NCBI RefSeq assembly: GCF_000390185.1 | Contig: NZ_AQHR01000073.1 | Span: 1-64,000 of the forward strand | Source: Lunatimonas lonarensis | GTDB taxonomy: Bacteria; Bacteroidota; Bacteroidia; Cytophagales; Cyclobacteriaceae | Length of the DNA: 64,000 nt | Direction: 5' to 3' | Shown: positions 8,164 through 18,500 of the stretch, piece after piece | Layout: each line of letters opens with the position of its first letter | Position numbering within the stretch: position 1 is the first letter of the stretch | The notes under the pieces: generated by a model | The model's input: the letters and a program-made list of their open reading frames with translations, nothing else | Database searches by the model: none | Told to the model about the DNA's origin: nothing | Position numbers and translations under genes: made by a program

Positions 8164-8532
8164 ATGAGCGAACTATTAAAAATCGTTGAGCAGGAATACA
8201 AGGATGTCCGGTCCAAGTTTCCCTCTTTCAAAGCAGGCGATACGATCAATGTACACGTGAAAATCACGGAAGGCAATAAAGAACGTATTCAGCAGTTTCA
8301 GGGAACCGTCATCCAACGGAAAAACCCTAACACCAATGGCGAAACCTTCACGGTACGTAAAGTATCCAACGGTGTGGGTGTAGAACGTATTTTCCCTATC
8401 ATTTCTCCTGCCATCGAACAAATCGAGCTGTTGAGAGAAGGTAAAGTTAGAAGGGCAAGGTTGTTCTATCTGAGAGGTAGACAAGGTAAATCTGCGAAGA
8501 TTAAAGAAAAAATCAGAGTCAAAAAGGACTAG
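8164..8532 (+). CDS. rplS: 50S ribosomal protein L19
   Basis: L19 lies at the subunit interface. The body is canonical: [30 protein letters not shown], then [15 protein letters not shown] and the basic tail [18 protein letters not shown] chose the ATG at 8164 ([14 protein letters not shown]), which matches where L19 proteins begin; the frame is also open from a TTG at 8125, but that adds 13 residues not typical of the family. It closes the rpsP operon and is followed by a terminator. Confidence 0.95.
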   Translation: MSELLKIVEQEYKDVRSKFPSFKAGDTINVHVKITEGNKERIQQFQGTVIQRKNPNTNGETFTVRKVSNGVGVERIFPIISPAIEQIELLREGKVRRARLFYLRGRQGKSAKIKEKIRVKKD

Positions 8533-8538
8533 GATAGG

Positions 8539-8565
8539 AAAGAGGCCATTCGGCCTCTTTTTTTT
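8539..8565 (+). terminator. Rho-independent terminator of the rpsP operon
   Basis: AAAGAGGCC (8539-8547), loop ATTC, GGCCTCTTT (8552-8560), followed by five more T residues. Perfect 9-bp stem directly after rplS. Confidence 0.92.
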
Positions 8566-8624
8566 CGCCCCAAAATTGGGTAGTTTAAGAGAGCGTTTTC
8601 CAACACCCTATTTCCCAGCTCCTC

Positions 8625-9170
8625 ATGAATATCCCATTGCTGTTCTTTATTGCCGTATTTCTTACCGTAATCTTTGTTTACAACCAACTGATTCGGCTTC
8701 GTAACCTGGTGAAAGAAGGCTGGAGCGGCATTGACGTGCAATTGAAGCGGAGGGCGGATTTGGTACCAAACCTGGTATCGGTCGTCAAGGCCTATGCAGT
8801 GCATGAGAGGACCCTGTTCGAAGAAATCACCCGGATAAGGAGCGAAGCCTTGCAACCACATACCGTAGAGGAACAGGGGCAGTCCGAATCCGCACTGACA
8901 CGATCTTTGCAAAAGCTACTGCTGTTAGCGGAGGCCTATCCGGGCTTGAAAGCAGACAGCCATTTTTTGGAGCTACAGCGGGAGCTCGCCGCCGTAGAAA
9001 CCACCCTGCAAAAAGCAAGAAGATACTACAATGGAACCGTGCGGGAACTGAATACTAAAATCGAAACCTTTCCACAGAATTTGATAGCAGGACTGTTTTC
9101 TTTTAAACCAGCGCCATTTTTCAGCCTTTCCAGCGATGCAGAGCGCTCAACCCCGGAAATAGAGCTATGA
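8625..9170 (+). CDS. LemA family membrane protein
   Basis: LemA proteins have one N-terminal membrane anchor and a cytoplasm- or periplasm-facing helical bundle; their molecular role is not settled. Here residues 3-20 are the anchor, followed by the hallmark region YNQLIRLRNLVKEGWSGIDV and QLKRRADLVPNLVSVVKAYA. The end (RYYNGTVRELNTKIETFPQN, then FSFKPAPFF) is also typical. Its stop overlaps the start of the downstream DUF2207 gene by four bases (ATGA), so the two are translationally coupled. LemA and DUF2207 proteins are frequent partners in many bacteria, which suggests a shared envelope function. Confidence 0.93.
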   Translation: MNIPLLFFIAVFLTVIFVYNQLIRLRNLVKEGWSGIDVQLKRRADLVPNLVSVVKAYAVHERTLFEEITRIRSEALQPHTVEEQGQSESALTRSLQKLLLLAEAYPGLKADSHFLELQRELAAVETTLQKARRYYNGTVRELNTKIETFPQNLIAGLFSFKPAPFFSLSSDAERSTPEIEL

Positions 9171-11092
9171 TTGGTATAAAACACGTGTTAGCAGGGATCT
9201 TATCGCTGGTATGCCATGCGCTCCCTGCACAGGATCGGGAAGAAATCCTGAACTACCAAAGTGCCATCGAGGTCCGCATCGACGGTACCCTTCAGGTAAC
9301 CGAGACCATCACGGTTAAAAGTCTACAACAGGCTATTCAGAGAGGGATTTTTCGAACCTTCCCGACGATTTATAGAGATGCCTACGGCAATCGCGTCAAA
9401 GTGGGGTTTACCGTGCAGGAAATCCTAAAAGACGGGCAACCTGAACCCTACGAGGTAAGTGCCGAGGGGGATTACAAAATCGTACGAATCGGTGATCCGG
9501 AGGTATTTCTACCACGCGGCAACCACACCTACACTATCTACTATACCACCAATCGCCAGATTGGCTTTTTCGAGGACTTTGATGAGCTCTACTGGAACAT
9601 CATCGGGCCCGACTGGTCCTTTCCCATCCTACAGGCAGAAGCACGTATTACCTTGCCTCCGCAGGCCAGCATCATTCAGTTTGCAGGGTACGCCGGTGCC
9701 GTAGGGAACGATTCCTGCGACTGCGAACTGGAAAAAATCGCCGATCATATAGTAAGCGTGAAACTTAATAAAGTGCTAAACCCCAATGAAGCACTGACAG
9801 TTGCAGTTGCGTGGCCCAAAGGGATTATTCAGGAACCTACTGCCAACGAACAACGGCTGCGCTTTTTGGGAGACAATTCCGGCATCCTACTTGCCCTTTT
9901 GGGTCTCATCCTCGTTGTTGCCTATTACTTCTTTGCTTGGAGGCGGGTCGGCGTGGATCCAAGAAGAGGCGGTATATATCCCATCTTTGAGGTTCCGCAG
10001 AATTTGGAAGCATCCGCTGTCCGCTATATCTACAAAATGGGCTTTGACCAAACTTCGTTTACCGTTGCATTGGTTCAGCTTGCAACCAAAGGAATAATCC
10101 GGATTGAAGAAGCGAAAAGGAAGTTTTATCTCCACCTGCTAACGAGCGGGCAGGAAGCAAATCTGAATGCCTTCGAAGAATCCATCATCAACGCCTTGTT
10201 TCCCGAGGGATCCACCGTCATTCACCTGAACCAAAAAGAACATAAGAAGATCGACGGAGCACTCAAAGTACTTCAAGCCCATCTAAAAGCCCATTACCGA
10301 GAGGGTTATTTTCGGCTAAACCAAATTTGGCTGGCTCCCGGTATTCTCCTTTCGGTGGCTACCGTGATTTTGGTTTTTGTCGTGACCTTCCCGCTGCGTT
10401 TCGAAGAAGAGAGGATCTTTTTGATATTGGGAACCCTTGTTGCCACATTCCTCGCTGGCATTATCACTACCTTAGCCACGCAGATCTACCACGTAGTTCA
10501 GGGAGCTTCATTCAAGATGACCACACTGCTGGGAAATGTACTATCCCTTCTTTTTGTTCTTGCCCTGCCGGGATTTCTGATCTATCAATTTGGCGTCACG
10601 TTCGAGTATGGTATTCTGCTACTGTTTTTGGTGTTGGCAGCTATCAATCACCTCTTTTTTTACCTGATCAAAGCTCCTACGCCAGAAGGAAGGCAAGTGA
10701 TGGATGAAATCGAAGGGTTCCGTATGTACCTGAATGCCGCTGAGAAGCCGGTGATCCAGGCTATGAACCCTCCGGGACTCACTCCGGAGGTCTTCGAAAA
10801 ATACCTTCCCTATGCGCTCGCACTCGGAGTGGGTGAAGCTTGGGGCAAGAGCTTTGAAAAAAGCCTGAAAACCTATGAGCAATCCCCAAACAGCAGAACC
10901 AGCTATAGACCAAGCTGGTATGCAGGGTCGGCATTGGCCACCGGCAGCTTTACAGGTCTTTCCAAAGGGTTGGGTTCCGCCTTTGGCAACGCCTTGTACA
11001 ATTCATCTTCACCCCCTGGATCCAAATCGGGCAGCGGAGGAGGGGGACGATCCGGTGGCGGAGGAGGTGGCGGCGGAGGAGGTGGCTGGTAA
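9167..11092 (+). CDS. DUF2207 membrane protein with Gly-rich tail
   Basis: A 641-residue membrane protein coupled to the LemA gene by an ATGA overlap. A signal peptide (1-21) precedes an extracytoplasmic DUF2207 domain of about 200 residues (GIFRTFPTIYRDAYGNRV, YTIYYTTNRQIGFF, DELYWNIIGPDWSFPI). A membrane helix lies near 240-260, then a soluble segment, then about four helices between 385 and 505. The C-terminus is low complexity, ending in a run of Gly with a final Trp, a feature seen in DUF2207/YciQ-like proteins. Function is unknown. The convergent downstream gene ends 60 bp away. Confidence 0.9.
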   Translation: MIGIKHVLAGILSLVCHALPAQDREEILNYQSAIEVRIDGTLQVTETITVKSLQQAIQRGIFRTFPTIYRDAYGNRVKVGFTVQEILKDGQPEPYEVSAEGDYKIVRIGDPEVFLPRGNHTYTIYYTTNRQIGFFEDFDELYWNIIGPDWSFPILQAEARITLPPQASIIQFAGYAGAVGNDSCDCELEKIADHIVSVKLNKVLNPNEALTVAVAWPKGIIQEPTANEQRLRFLGDNSGILLALLGLILVVAYYFFAWRRVGVDPRRGGIYPIFEVPQNLEASAVRYIYKMGFDQTSFTVALVQLATKGIIRIEEAKRKFYLHLLTSGQEANLNAFEESIINALFPEGSTVIHLNQKEHKKIDGALKVLQAHLKAHYREGYFRLNQIWLAPGILLSVATVILVFVVTFPLRFEEERIFLILGTLVATFLAGIITTLATQIYHVVQGASFKMTTLLGNVLSLLFVLALPGFLIYQFGVTFEYGILLLFLVLAAINHLFFYLIKAPTPEGRQVMDEIEGFRMYLNAAEKPVIQAMNPPGLTPEVFEKYLPYALALGVGEAWGKSFEKSLKTYEQSPNSRTSYRPSWYAGSALATGSFTGLSKGLGSAFGNALYNSSSPPGSKSGSGGGGRSGGGGGGGGGGGW

Positions 11093-11100
11093 ATCCCGAA

Positions 11101-11131
11101 CATTCCGGCGATTAATCACATCTGCCGAATG
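11101..11131. terminator. Weak hairpin between convergent genes
   Basis: CATTCCGGC (11101-11109) pairs with GCCGAATG (11124-11131) with one bulged base. It lies between the ends of two convergent genes. Neither strand has a good T-run, so termination activity is uncertain. Confidence 0.3.
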
Positions 11132-11152
11132 ATTGAACCATCGTCCTGCACG

Positions 11153-13954
11153 TTACCTCACCCAAAGACTCTTGGTGTACTCCTTAGTTCTTCCCCGTAT
11201 AACTACCTGCAGCAATCCTTTCGGGAGATCCTTCAACGCCAACTCCTTCGATAGGCTGTCCAGTGTAAGGCTCAAAACTTCCTGACCTAAACTATTGTAA
11301 ATCCGAATCTCGCGAACATCGGTGATTCCTGTCAACCGCACCGTTACATCTCCTTGGGATGGATTAGGAAAAATCTCAACCTCTGACGTAAAGTACTTAT
11401 CTTCCATCGAAGTGATGAAATTGACGTTGACATCGATGCGTTGGTTGGGACCATCTTCGCAGGCATTAAAGGGGGTCACCGTCAGCGAATGGTCTCCATC
11501 TTGATTCCACCGAACCCGTACGCGGTTGGTACCCTGACCACTCAGCAGGATCCCTCCACCACTGAGTTCCCATTGGTAGTTGATGTCCTGAACAGAGGGA
11601 ACTTCATAGTCGACATCCTGAAAACCAACCTGAGTGGAACCGGAAATAGCTCCTGGCCGGTTAGGTACTGTCATAACGCGGATCGGTTTTTGGGATGTCG
11701 GGCCCTGCCCGCAGGGATTGGTGGTCGAAACACGCAAGGTGTGATTGCCGAGGGTAGTCCATTCCACCTCTATGTTTGACGTGCCCTGTCCCCCTCGAAT
11801 GATACCGCCGGTCACCTGCCACACATATTGGGTTCCAGGTATGGAATCGACATAGAATTCGGTGATGCCTCCACGGCATACCACGCCCTCCCCTTCGATA
11901 GGAGGTGCTACGTTGGGTTGGCGGGAAACCACTACTTCGAGGGCTGAGGTAGCTCCGTTCCCGCAGGAATTTTGTCCCCTAACCATTACTGCATTCCTTC
12001 CCGCTACCTCCCAATTGACCACGATACGATTGGAACCTTGGCCCTCCACAATAGTGCCACCGTCTACTCGCCATTCATAGGTAGTACCTGGTTCCTCTCC
12101 TTGCTGAATGGTATAAATCTGCCTACTAAGGCAGATATTGTTCTCACCGAAAATCGCAGTTGGTTGTGCAGGAACCTGACAAGTATATTGAAACATGAGC
12201 CCGTTATGCCCCACCGCATACCCCACATTCAAATCTCCAAAACTTAAACCGGTAAGATCCTGGAAAGTACCGGTCTCCAAACGCTCCCAGGTCTCTCCTC
12301 CATCAAATGTCCGAATCATCAACCCATTTCTGCCTGTTATAAAACCGACCGATTCATCCAAAAACTCCACATCAGTGAGATCCGATGTATAGGCTGTGGT
12401 GATCCTTCGCCAGTTAAGCCCCCTATTCGCTGTTTTAAGAATCACACCCTGATCGCCCACTAGAATGGCCGACTGTTCATCCAATAGCGTGATGGCCCTA
12501 AGATTTGCGGTTGTGGAGGTGGATATGCTGGACCAATTCGTCCCGTTCTCCGTACGCAGTAAATGGCCCCTATCACCAATTGCAATTCCAATGGCCTCCT
12601 CAAAAAAAGTGACGGCATGCAGGTCCAGTGTACCCTCTCCCGCATTGAGTACCGTCCAATTAATCCCGCGATTTACCGTTGAGGCCATAAAACCCCGTGC
12701 GCCAACTACAAAACCACGGTCAATGTTGAAAAAATGTATTCCGTTTATACTTCGATTTGTTCCTAGATTTAATGTCGTCCAGTTGGCACCGGAATTGGTT
12801 GTACTGATCAAATTGCCGTTTTCGCCGGATACATAACCCGCCGCTGCGGTTACAAAGTGTAATGCCTTAAAACTAAGCGACAGGTTTCGGGATCTATCGG
12901 TAAATGTGTTGCCACCATTTCCAGTGAGCAGTACCATTCCCCGCTCCCCTGTAATAAAACCACGGACGTCGGACGTAAACTGCACCGCTGTGAAATTACT
13001 GGACCTGCCCGATAGGCGGATGACCCAGCTGTTGCCTGAATTTGTGGAAGAGACCAAAAATCCACTATTGGCCACAGCAAAGACGTTGTTGCTTTCTTGC
13101 CGGAAATCTATGGCGTTAATGTCCTGAACCGTGCGGCTTGCAACTTGGATAAAGGAAAGCCCCGCATTGATAGTACGTAGCATCGTACCCCCTTTGCCTA
13201 TAATCACGCCGATGAGCGGATTCGTGCGGTTAAAAGTAATGGCTGTGAAGTCCGTATCTATCCCACTATTGATAAATTGCCACGAGGACGCCCCATCCGA
13301 GGTTTTTATAATTGTCCCAAGATTCCCGACCGCATAGCCTTCATCTTTTGATACAAAGTAGATACCATTAAGCGAAACCTCATAATCCGTGGGGAGGCTG
13401 CTCCAGGTATTTCCGCCATCGAGCGTTTTTAACACGGTAGCCCCTCCCGTCGCAATGTACGCCGTCTGAGCATCGGCAAACGAAATCGAATTGAAATCAT
13501 GATTGGATCCGGTGGGTACCATTTCCCAATTTTGTCCACCATTGGTGGATTTTATCAGCGTACCGCTTGCCCCGATCACCCATATCTGCGAAGAAGTTAG
13601 GAAAACCACATTTTTCAATGCCTTTTGGGAGGGCAACGTACGTCGCTGCCAGGTTCGGCCACCATTGGATGTGAGGAAGATCTCGCCCGCGGGACCCAGC
13701 ACAATGCCCCTGTTTTCATCGTAAAAATCCATAGCAACGGCCCGTTCAGGTGTAGGGGCAGCCAATTCAGTCCAACTCAACCCCCCATCGACAGATCTAA
13801 GAAAAATATTCTCCCCACAGATATACCCAACCTCATTGTTGATCCACTTGATATCCGAATAGTCATTGCCCCACGACCCCACTCGCCTCCAACTCTGGGA
13901 AAAAGTCTGGAACGCCAACATCAGCAATACTCCCAAAAATAAAAACCGCACCAT
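11153..13954 (-). CDS. Secreted YCF48-like beta-propeller protein with type IX sorting domain
   Basis: A 933-residue exported protein. After a signal peptide (1-19), residues 20-585 consist of 14 units of about 42 residues with the pattern GxxGxxxxTxxGGxxW (for example GTLIKSTNGGQNW and GYAVGNLGTIIKTSDG), the YCF48/BNR-like propeller repeat. Three PKD/Ig-like domains follow (about 590-850), each with a YxWxxxGG...G(Q)GxxxxxVxW pattern. The last 75 residues (VEIFPNPSQGDVTVRL to KSLWVR) are a type A sorting domain of the type IX system, so the protein is probably displayed on or released from the cell surface. The ligand is unknown. Starts at ATG 13954. Confidence 0.9.
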   Translation of the reverse strand: MVRFLFLGVLLMLAFQTFSQSWRRVGSWGNDYSDIKWINNEVGYICGENIFLRSVDGGLSWTELAAPTPERAVAMDFYDENRGIVLGPAGEIFLTSNGGRTWQRRTLPSQKALKNVVFLTSSQIWVIGASGTLIKSTNGGQNWEMVPTGSNHDFNSISFADAQTAYIATGGATVLKTLDGGNTWSSLPTDYEVSLNGIYFVSKDEGYAVGNLGTIIKTSDGASSWQFINSGIDTDFTAITFNRTNPLIGVIIGKGGTMLRTINAGLSFIQVASRTVQDINAIDFRQESNNVFAVANSGFLVSSTNSGNSWVIRLSGRSSNFTAVQFTSDVRGFITGERGMVLLTGNGGNTFTDRSRNLSLSFKALHFVTAAAGYVSGENGNLISTTNSGANWTTLNLGTNRSINGIHFFNIDRGFVVGARGFMASTVNRGINWTVLNAGEGTLDLHAVTFFEEAIGIAIGDRGHLLRTENGTNWSSISTSTTANLRAITLLDEQSAILVGDQGVILKTANRGLNWRRITTAYTSDLTDVEFLDESVGFITGRNGLMIRTFDGGETWERLETGTFQDLTGLSFGDLNVGYAVGHNGLMFQYTCQVPAQPTAIFGENNICLSRQIYTIQQGEEPGTTYEWRVDGGTIVEGQGSNRIVVNWEVAGRNAVMVRGQNSCGNGATSALEVVVSRQPNVAPPIEGEGVVCRGGITEFYVDSIPGTQYVWQVTGGIIRGGQGTSNIEVEWTTLGNHTLRVSTTNPCGQGPTSQKPIRVMTVPNRPGAISGSTQVGFQDVDYEVPSVQDINYQWELSGGGILLSGQGTNRVRVRWNQDGDHSLTVTPFNACEDGPNQRIDVNVNFITSMEDKYFTSEVEIFPNPSQGDVTVRLTGITDVREIRIYNSLGQEVLSLTLDSLSKELALKDLPKGLLQVVIRGRTKEYTKSLWVR

Positions 13955-13985
13955 ACAAAACCCTTAAAACAAGTCCATTACCCTA

Positions 13986-14019
13986 CAAAAATAGAACTAT
14001 TATTCACAAATAATAGCAA
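13986..14019 (-). promoter_or_regulatory. Putative promoter of the propeller gene
   Basis: On the minus strand TATTTTTG (complement of 13986-13993) fits TAnnTTTG, with a TTG (complement of 14017-14019) 23 nt upstream. The implied 5' leader is about 25 nt. The region is AT-rich, so chance matches are possible. Confidence 0.4.
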
Positions 14020-14053
14020 AAAACGACCACCAAGGCCTACTTTTGGGAGCATA

Positions 14054-14090
14054 AATAAAAAAACCGTACCGGAGGGATCCGATACGGTTT
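14054..14090 (-). terminator. Rho-independent terminator of gldJ
   Basis: AAACCGTACCGGA pairs with TCCGATACGGTTT (14061-14073 with 14078-14090, one G-U wobble on the minus strand, loop of 4). On the minus strand it continues into TTTTATTTAT. It lies 27 nt past the gldJ stop codon. Confidence 0.88.
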
Positions 14091-14117
14091 GTAATAAGGG
14101 TATTCAATACCTCCTAA

Positions 14118-15335
14118 TTATCTATCTCTGCCACCCACGGCAATCATGGCGCACCTAAATCCAATATGGTTGGTAGCCGAATCCTGGTGAAGGAATCTTC
14201 TTGCCCCGGGGGATAACCAATAAGCTACATCTCTCCATGATCCACCCTTATAGACTCTGAATTCATCACTGATCATCGTCGTATTGTAATTGCTTGCATC
14301 ATCGAAGACGCCATCTTTACGAAGCGGATTTAGGTCATCGAAGTCCTGAAACGATAGGGGTCGGTATACATCCTGCACCCATTCGTTCATGTTACCAGCC
14401 ATGTTATATAGACCAAAATCATTCGCAGGATAGTTGTACACGTTGGTTGGAATGATATCCCCGTCATTGGAAATGGATCCCGCTATACCTGCATAGTCAC
14501 CCCTACCTCGCTTGAAGTTCGCAAGAAAATCTCCTTGTCTTGACTTCCGTTTGATATTGTATGGGTTCCTTGGGCCTCTGCCGTCCCATGGATAGATTCG
14601 TCCATTTTCTTGGTTTTCATCCATGTATTGGGTACCGATCATCGCCTTCGCCGCATATTCCCATTCCGCTTCGTTGGGAAGCCTATAGTCAGGAAATACC
14701 GCGCCCCGCTCTATCAACTGACTTTGCGACAAAGCGGAGTCAAGCTTGTTTTGTTCTCTACTCAACTCGTTTACGTAGATAGTCCTCCAACGGGCATATA
14801 CATTGGCTTGAGTCCAACTCACGCCCGCCACCGGATAAAAGTTAAAGCCGGGATAATTGAAGTAGTAGGTGGCATATACGTCGTTGTAGGACAACAAGCC
14901 ATCCCATACCCTGTCATTTGGCTGGAGCTTGAGGACAGAATCAGCACTCACACGGGATTTCATATTGAACAAAAATTCCTTGTAATCCACGTTGGTGACC
15001 TCTGTCTCATCCATGTAGAAGGAAGCAACGGTTACTGTTCTTTCTATGTTGTCTCGAAAGCCCATGATATCCTGTTCCTGAGATCCCAAAACCGCCCGGC
15101 CGCCCTGAATGAACTTTAGCCTGGGACCCACCACCTCTTTGGGCAGTTTAAACACCTGAAATTTAGTCGTGTCGTCATTATTGAAACTGTAGACCGCACC
15201 GGTTGACGCGCTCACCTTTCCTGGACTACTCGCTGTCCTCCTATTGGACTGACTGCTACAACCATAAAAAAATAGCACCGACAACGAAAGCCCAAGAGCC
15301 GCTGCCAATGAATAAAATCCTTCACCTAATTTCAT
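14118..15335 (-). CDS. gldJ: GldJ-like gliding motility/type IX secretion lipoprotein
   Basis: GldJ is an outer-membrane-associated lipoprotein required for gliding and for the type IX secretion machinery in Flavobacterium. The signal peptide has a lipobox (VLFFYGC). The rest is a formylglycine-generating-enzyme/SUMF1-like domain: FIQGGRAVLGS, FYMDETEVTNVDYKEF, YPVAGVSWTQANVYARWRT, RLPNEAEWEYAA, NMNEWVQDVYRP and the final FRVYKGGSWRD...GFRCA. GldK belongs to the same fold, but the segment between FYMDETEVTN and VSWTQA resembles GldJ more. I chose ATG 15335; the frame is open to a GTG at 15356. It is monocistronic, away from other gld genes. Confidence 0.78.
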   Translation of the reverse strand: MKLGEGFYSLAAALGLSLSVLFFYGCSSQSNRRTASSPGKVSASTGAVYSFNNDDTTKFQVFKLPKEVVGPRLKFIQGGRAVLGSQEQDIMGFRDNIERTVTVASFYMDETEVTNVDYKEFLFNMKSRVSADSVLKLQPNDRVWDGLLSYNDVYATYYFNYPGFNFYPVAGVSWTQANVYARWRTIYVNELSREQNKLDSALSQSQLIERGAVFPDYRLPNEAEWEYAAKAMIGTQYMDENQENGRIYPWDGRGPRNPYNIKRKSRQGDFLANFKRGRGDYAGIAGSISNDGDIIPTNVYNYPANDFGLYNMAGNMNEWVQDVYRPLSFQDFDDLNPLRKDGVFDDASNYNTTMISDEFRVYKGGSWRDVAYWLSPGARRFLHQDSATNHIGFRCAMIAVGGRDR

Positions 15336-15504
15336 ACGAAAATAGTTTGTTTGCACCTACAATAAAACGCTAATATATGATCTATAATATATTTAAGCAA
15401 TAAACTTTTACAATGGATAGGCCCACAAATTGGACTTGCTTCACTTTTGGAACGAGAACATTCAACAAAACCGTCATGAAACGCATTAAACTGCTGGGAT
15501 AAAT

Positions 15505-18500
15505 TTATGAGTCCTGCAACAAAATCAATGCCTCCTTGGCCTTTTCAACGGTCTTTATGTGGGCAATGATGAGAATCAAACGGTTTTTGTGCTCTTTTAT
15601 TTTACCATTTTTCCCAAATGCCTGCACTTTTTTCAGAATATTCCCGAACAAAGGCGACCGATAGTAATCCTCTCGTTCTGAGGAAACAAAGTGGCACTTC
15701 ATTTGTTCGTTTTTAAGCACAAGTTTCTCAAAACCTAGCCGTTCGGCTACCCACCTGAGCCGTACCGTTTCCATTAACGTTACCACGGTGGCAGGCAATG
15801 GCCCAAAACGATCATTCAGCTCGAACTCCAATTTGCCCAGCTCCTCTTCATTTTTCACATTGTCCAATTTCGAGTAAAGGCTCAATCTTTCGGAAATATT
15901 GCTCACGTAGCTGTCCGGAATCAGTAGCTCCAAATCCGTCTCGATCACACAATCCCGCACCAGTACCTGCACTTTTTCCTTTAAGTCCACCTCAAACAGT
16001 GCCGCAAATTCATTCTCCTTCAGCTCCTGTACAGCTTCTTCAAGGATTTTATGGTACATCTCAAAACCCAGATCACTGATAAATCCACTTTGCTCTGCAC
16101 CCAACAAGTTCCCCGCTCCCCGAATGTCCAAATCCCGCATAGCTACTTTGAACCCATCTCCCAAGTCGGAAAATTCCTCCAACGCCGCCAGCCGCTTGCG
16201 GGATTCCGGCGTGAGAACTGCCGTGGGAGGCGTAAGCAGGTAGCAATAGGCCTTTTTATTGCTACGCCCCACCCGCCCGCGCATCTGATGCAAGTCGCTG
16301 ACACCAAACATGTGGGCTCTATTGATGATGATGGTATTGGCATTGGGGATGTCCAGCCCGGATTCAATAATATTGGTTGAAATCAACACGTCGTACTCCC
16401 CCTCGATAAAAGCTACCATGATCTTTTCCAGCTGTTTGCCGTCCATCTGTCCATGGGCACCTACCACCCTAGCATCCGGGACCAATTTGAGGATTAGATT
16501 GGCGATGGAATCAATCTCGCCCACACGGTTGTGGACAAAGAAAACCTGGCCATTTCGCCGGAGCTCATTTACAATGGCATCCCGGATGATTTCCTCCTGA
16601 AAGGTATATATTTCCGTAGTTACCGGCTGTCTGTTGGGTGGCGGCGTGGCGATAACGGATAGATCCCTTGCACCCATCAACGAAAAATGAAGTGTTCTCG
16701 GAATAGGGGTCGCCGTGAGAGTGAGTACATCTACGTTGACCCTGAGTTGCTTAAGCTGGTCCTTGACCTTAACCCCAAACTTTTGCTCTTCGTCGATTAC
16801 CAACAAGCCAAGATTCTTGAAATTGATGTCTTTGTTCACTATCCTGTGGGTTCCGATCAAAATGTCTATCTCCCCACTGTTCACTCTTTTTATAATCTCT
16901 TTGATTTCCTTTGCTGTCCTAAATCGATTGATATAGTCAACTTCTACCGGAAACTGCGCCAACCGTTCCTTAAACGTATGGTAATGCTGCATTGCCAATA
17001 TGGTTGTTGGTACCAAGACCGCCACTTGTTTTCGGTCGTTGACGGCCTTAAATGCGGCCCGGATCGCTACCTCCGTTTTTCCAAACCCCACGTCGCCGCA
17101 GACCAGTCGATCCATTGGATAGCTCTTTTCCATATCGCGTTTCACGTCTGCGGTAGCTGTGGCCTGATCGGGGGTATCCTCATATATGAAAGAACTTTCC
17201 AGTTCAACTTGTAGCACACTATCCCCGCTAAACGAATGCCCCTTGGCATGCGTACGTTTGGCATACAAGGCTATCAAGTCCTTTGCAATATCTTTAACCT
17301 TGCTTTTTACACGCTTTTTCTTGTTTTCCCATTCCGGTGACCCCAATTTGGACATGGCAGGCTGCGTGCCCTCTTGACCTGAGTATTTTGAAATCTTGTG
17401 AAGGGAGTGGATATTTATGTAAAGCAGATCATCATCCCGAAACACCAAGCGAATGGCCTCTTGAAATTTCCCGTTCACGTCTACTCGTTCCAGTCCGGCA
17501 AACCTTCCGACGCCGTAGTCGACGTGGACAACAAAATCGCCTGGATGTAGGCTTTTGAGCTCTTTTAATGTCAGGGATTTCAATTTGCTGGACCGCTTCT
17601 TGCTTTTGTATCGGTGAAAGCGTTCAAATATCTCGTGATCTGTGTAGCAGGCAAGCTTAAGTGACTCATCTACAAACCCTCCACGCAAACTCAGCAACAG
17701 GGACTCCACCCGAAGTGTGGGATCCAACTCCCCAAAAATATTCTTTAGCCGCTCTATCTGCTTTTCACTATCCGAACAGATGATATTGACCAGACCCCGC
17801 CGTTCGTTCTCCTGAAGGTTGGCAACCAGCAGATCAAAATTTTTGTTGAACGCCGGTTGGGGCTTAGTATCAAACTGAAACCATTCCCCGGTGGCCTTCG
17901 TGCCAAGGCTGCCAAATTCCACCGTTTTGAGTGAAGCGATCCTACCCAAGAATGTCTGTCCATTCTCGAACAGCCTTTCGGGCGGCATCAAAAGGGATTT
18001 TCCGGAATCACCCTTGCCTGTGTCACCAAGGTACCTGTCTTCTGCTGCCTGGTACAGCCGGTCCATTTGGTCAAGGGTATGTGTGCTATCCTTACACCAA
18101 ATTATCGTGTTGGAGGGAAAAAAGTCGACGACCGACTGACGGGTTTCCTCTGTGAAAACGGTCTGTATGTTTGGAACAATCGATATCTCGGTCAGCGAAT
18201 CCTGGGAGAGTTGGCTGTCCGGGTCAAATGTACGGATGCTCTCTATTTCCCTTCCGAAAAATTCTAGGCGGTAAGGGAGGTCAAATGCAAAGGAAAAAAC
18301 GTCGATAATCCCTCCACGAATGGCAAACTGGCCTGCCTCGTAGACAAAATCAGTCTTTTCAAATCCATAGGTATGGAGAAGCTCCTCCAAAAAGGGCACA
18401 TCTACCGCTTCTCCAACCTGCACTGAAAAGGTACTTTCCTTGAGGCTTTTCTTGTTTACTACCTTTTCATAAAGCGCCTCCGGATAGGTCACCATCACGG

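Noticed and set aside
14610-15119. Open frame of about 169 codons antisense to gldJ
   Set aside because: Shadow of the SUMF1-like domain; no domain of its own.
16687-17214. Open frame of about 175 codons antisense to mfd
   Set aside because: It is opposite the conserved motor domain of mfd and has no family features.
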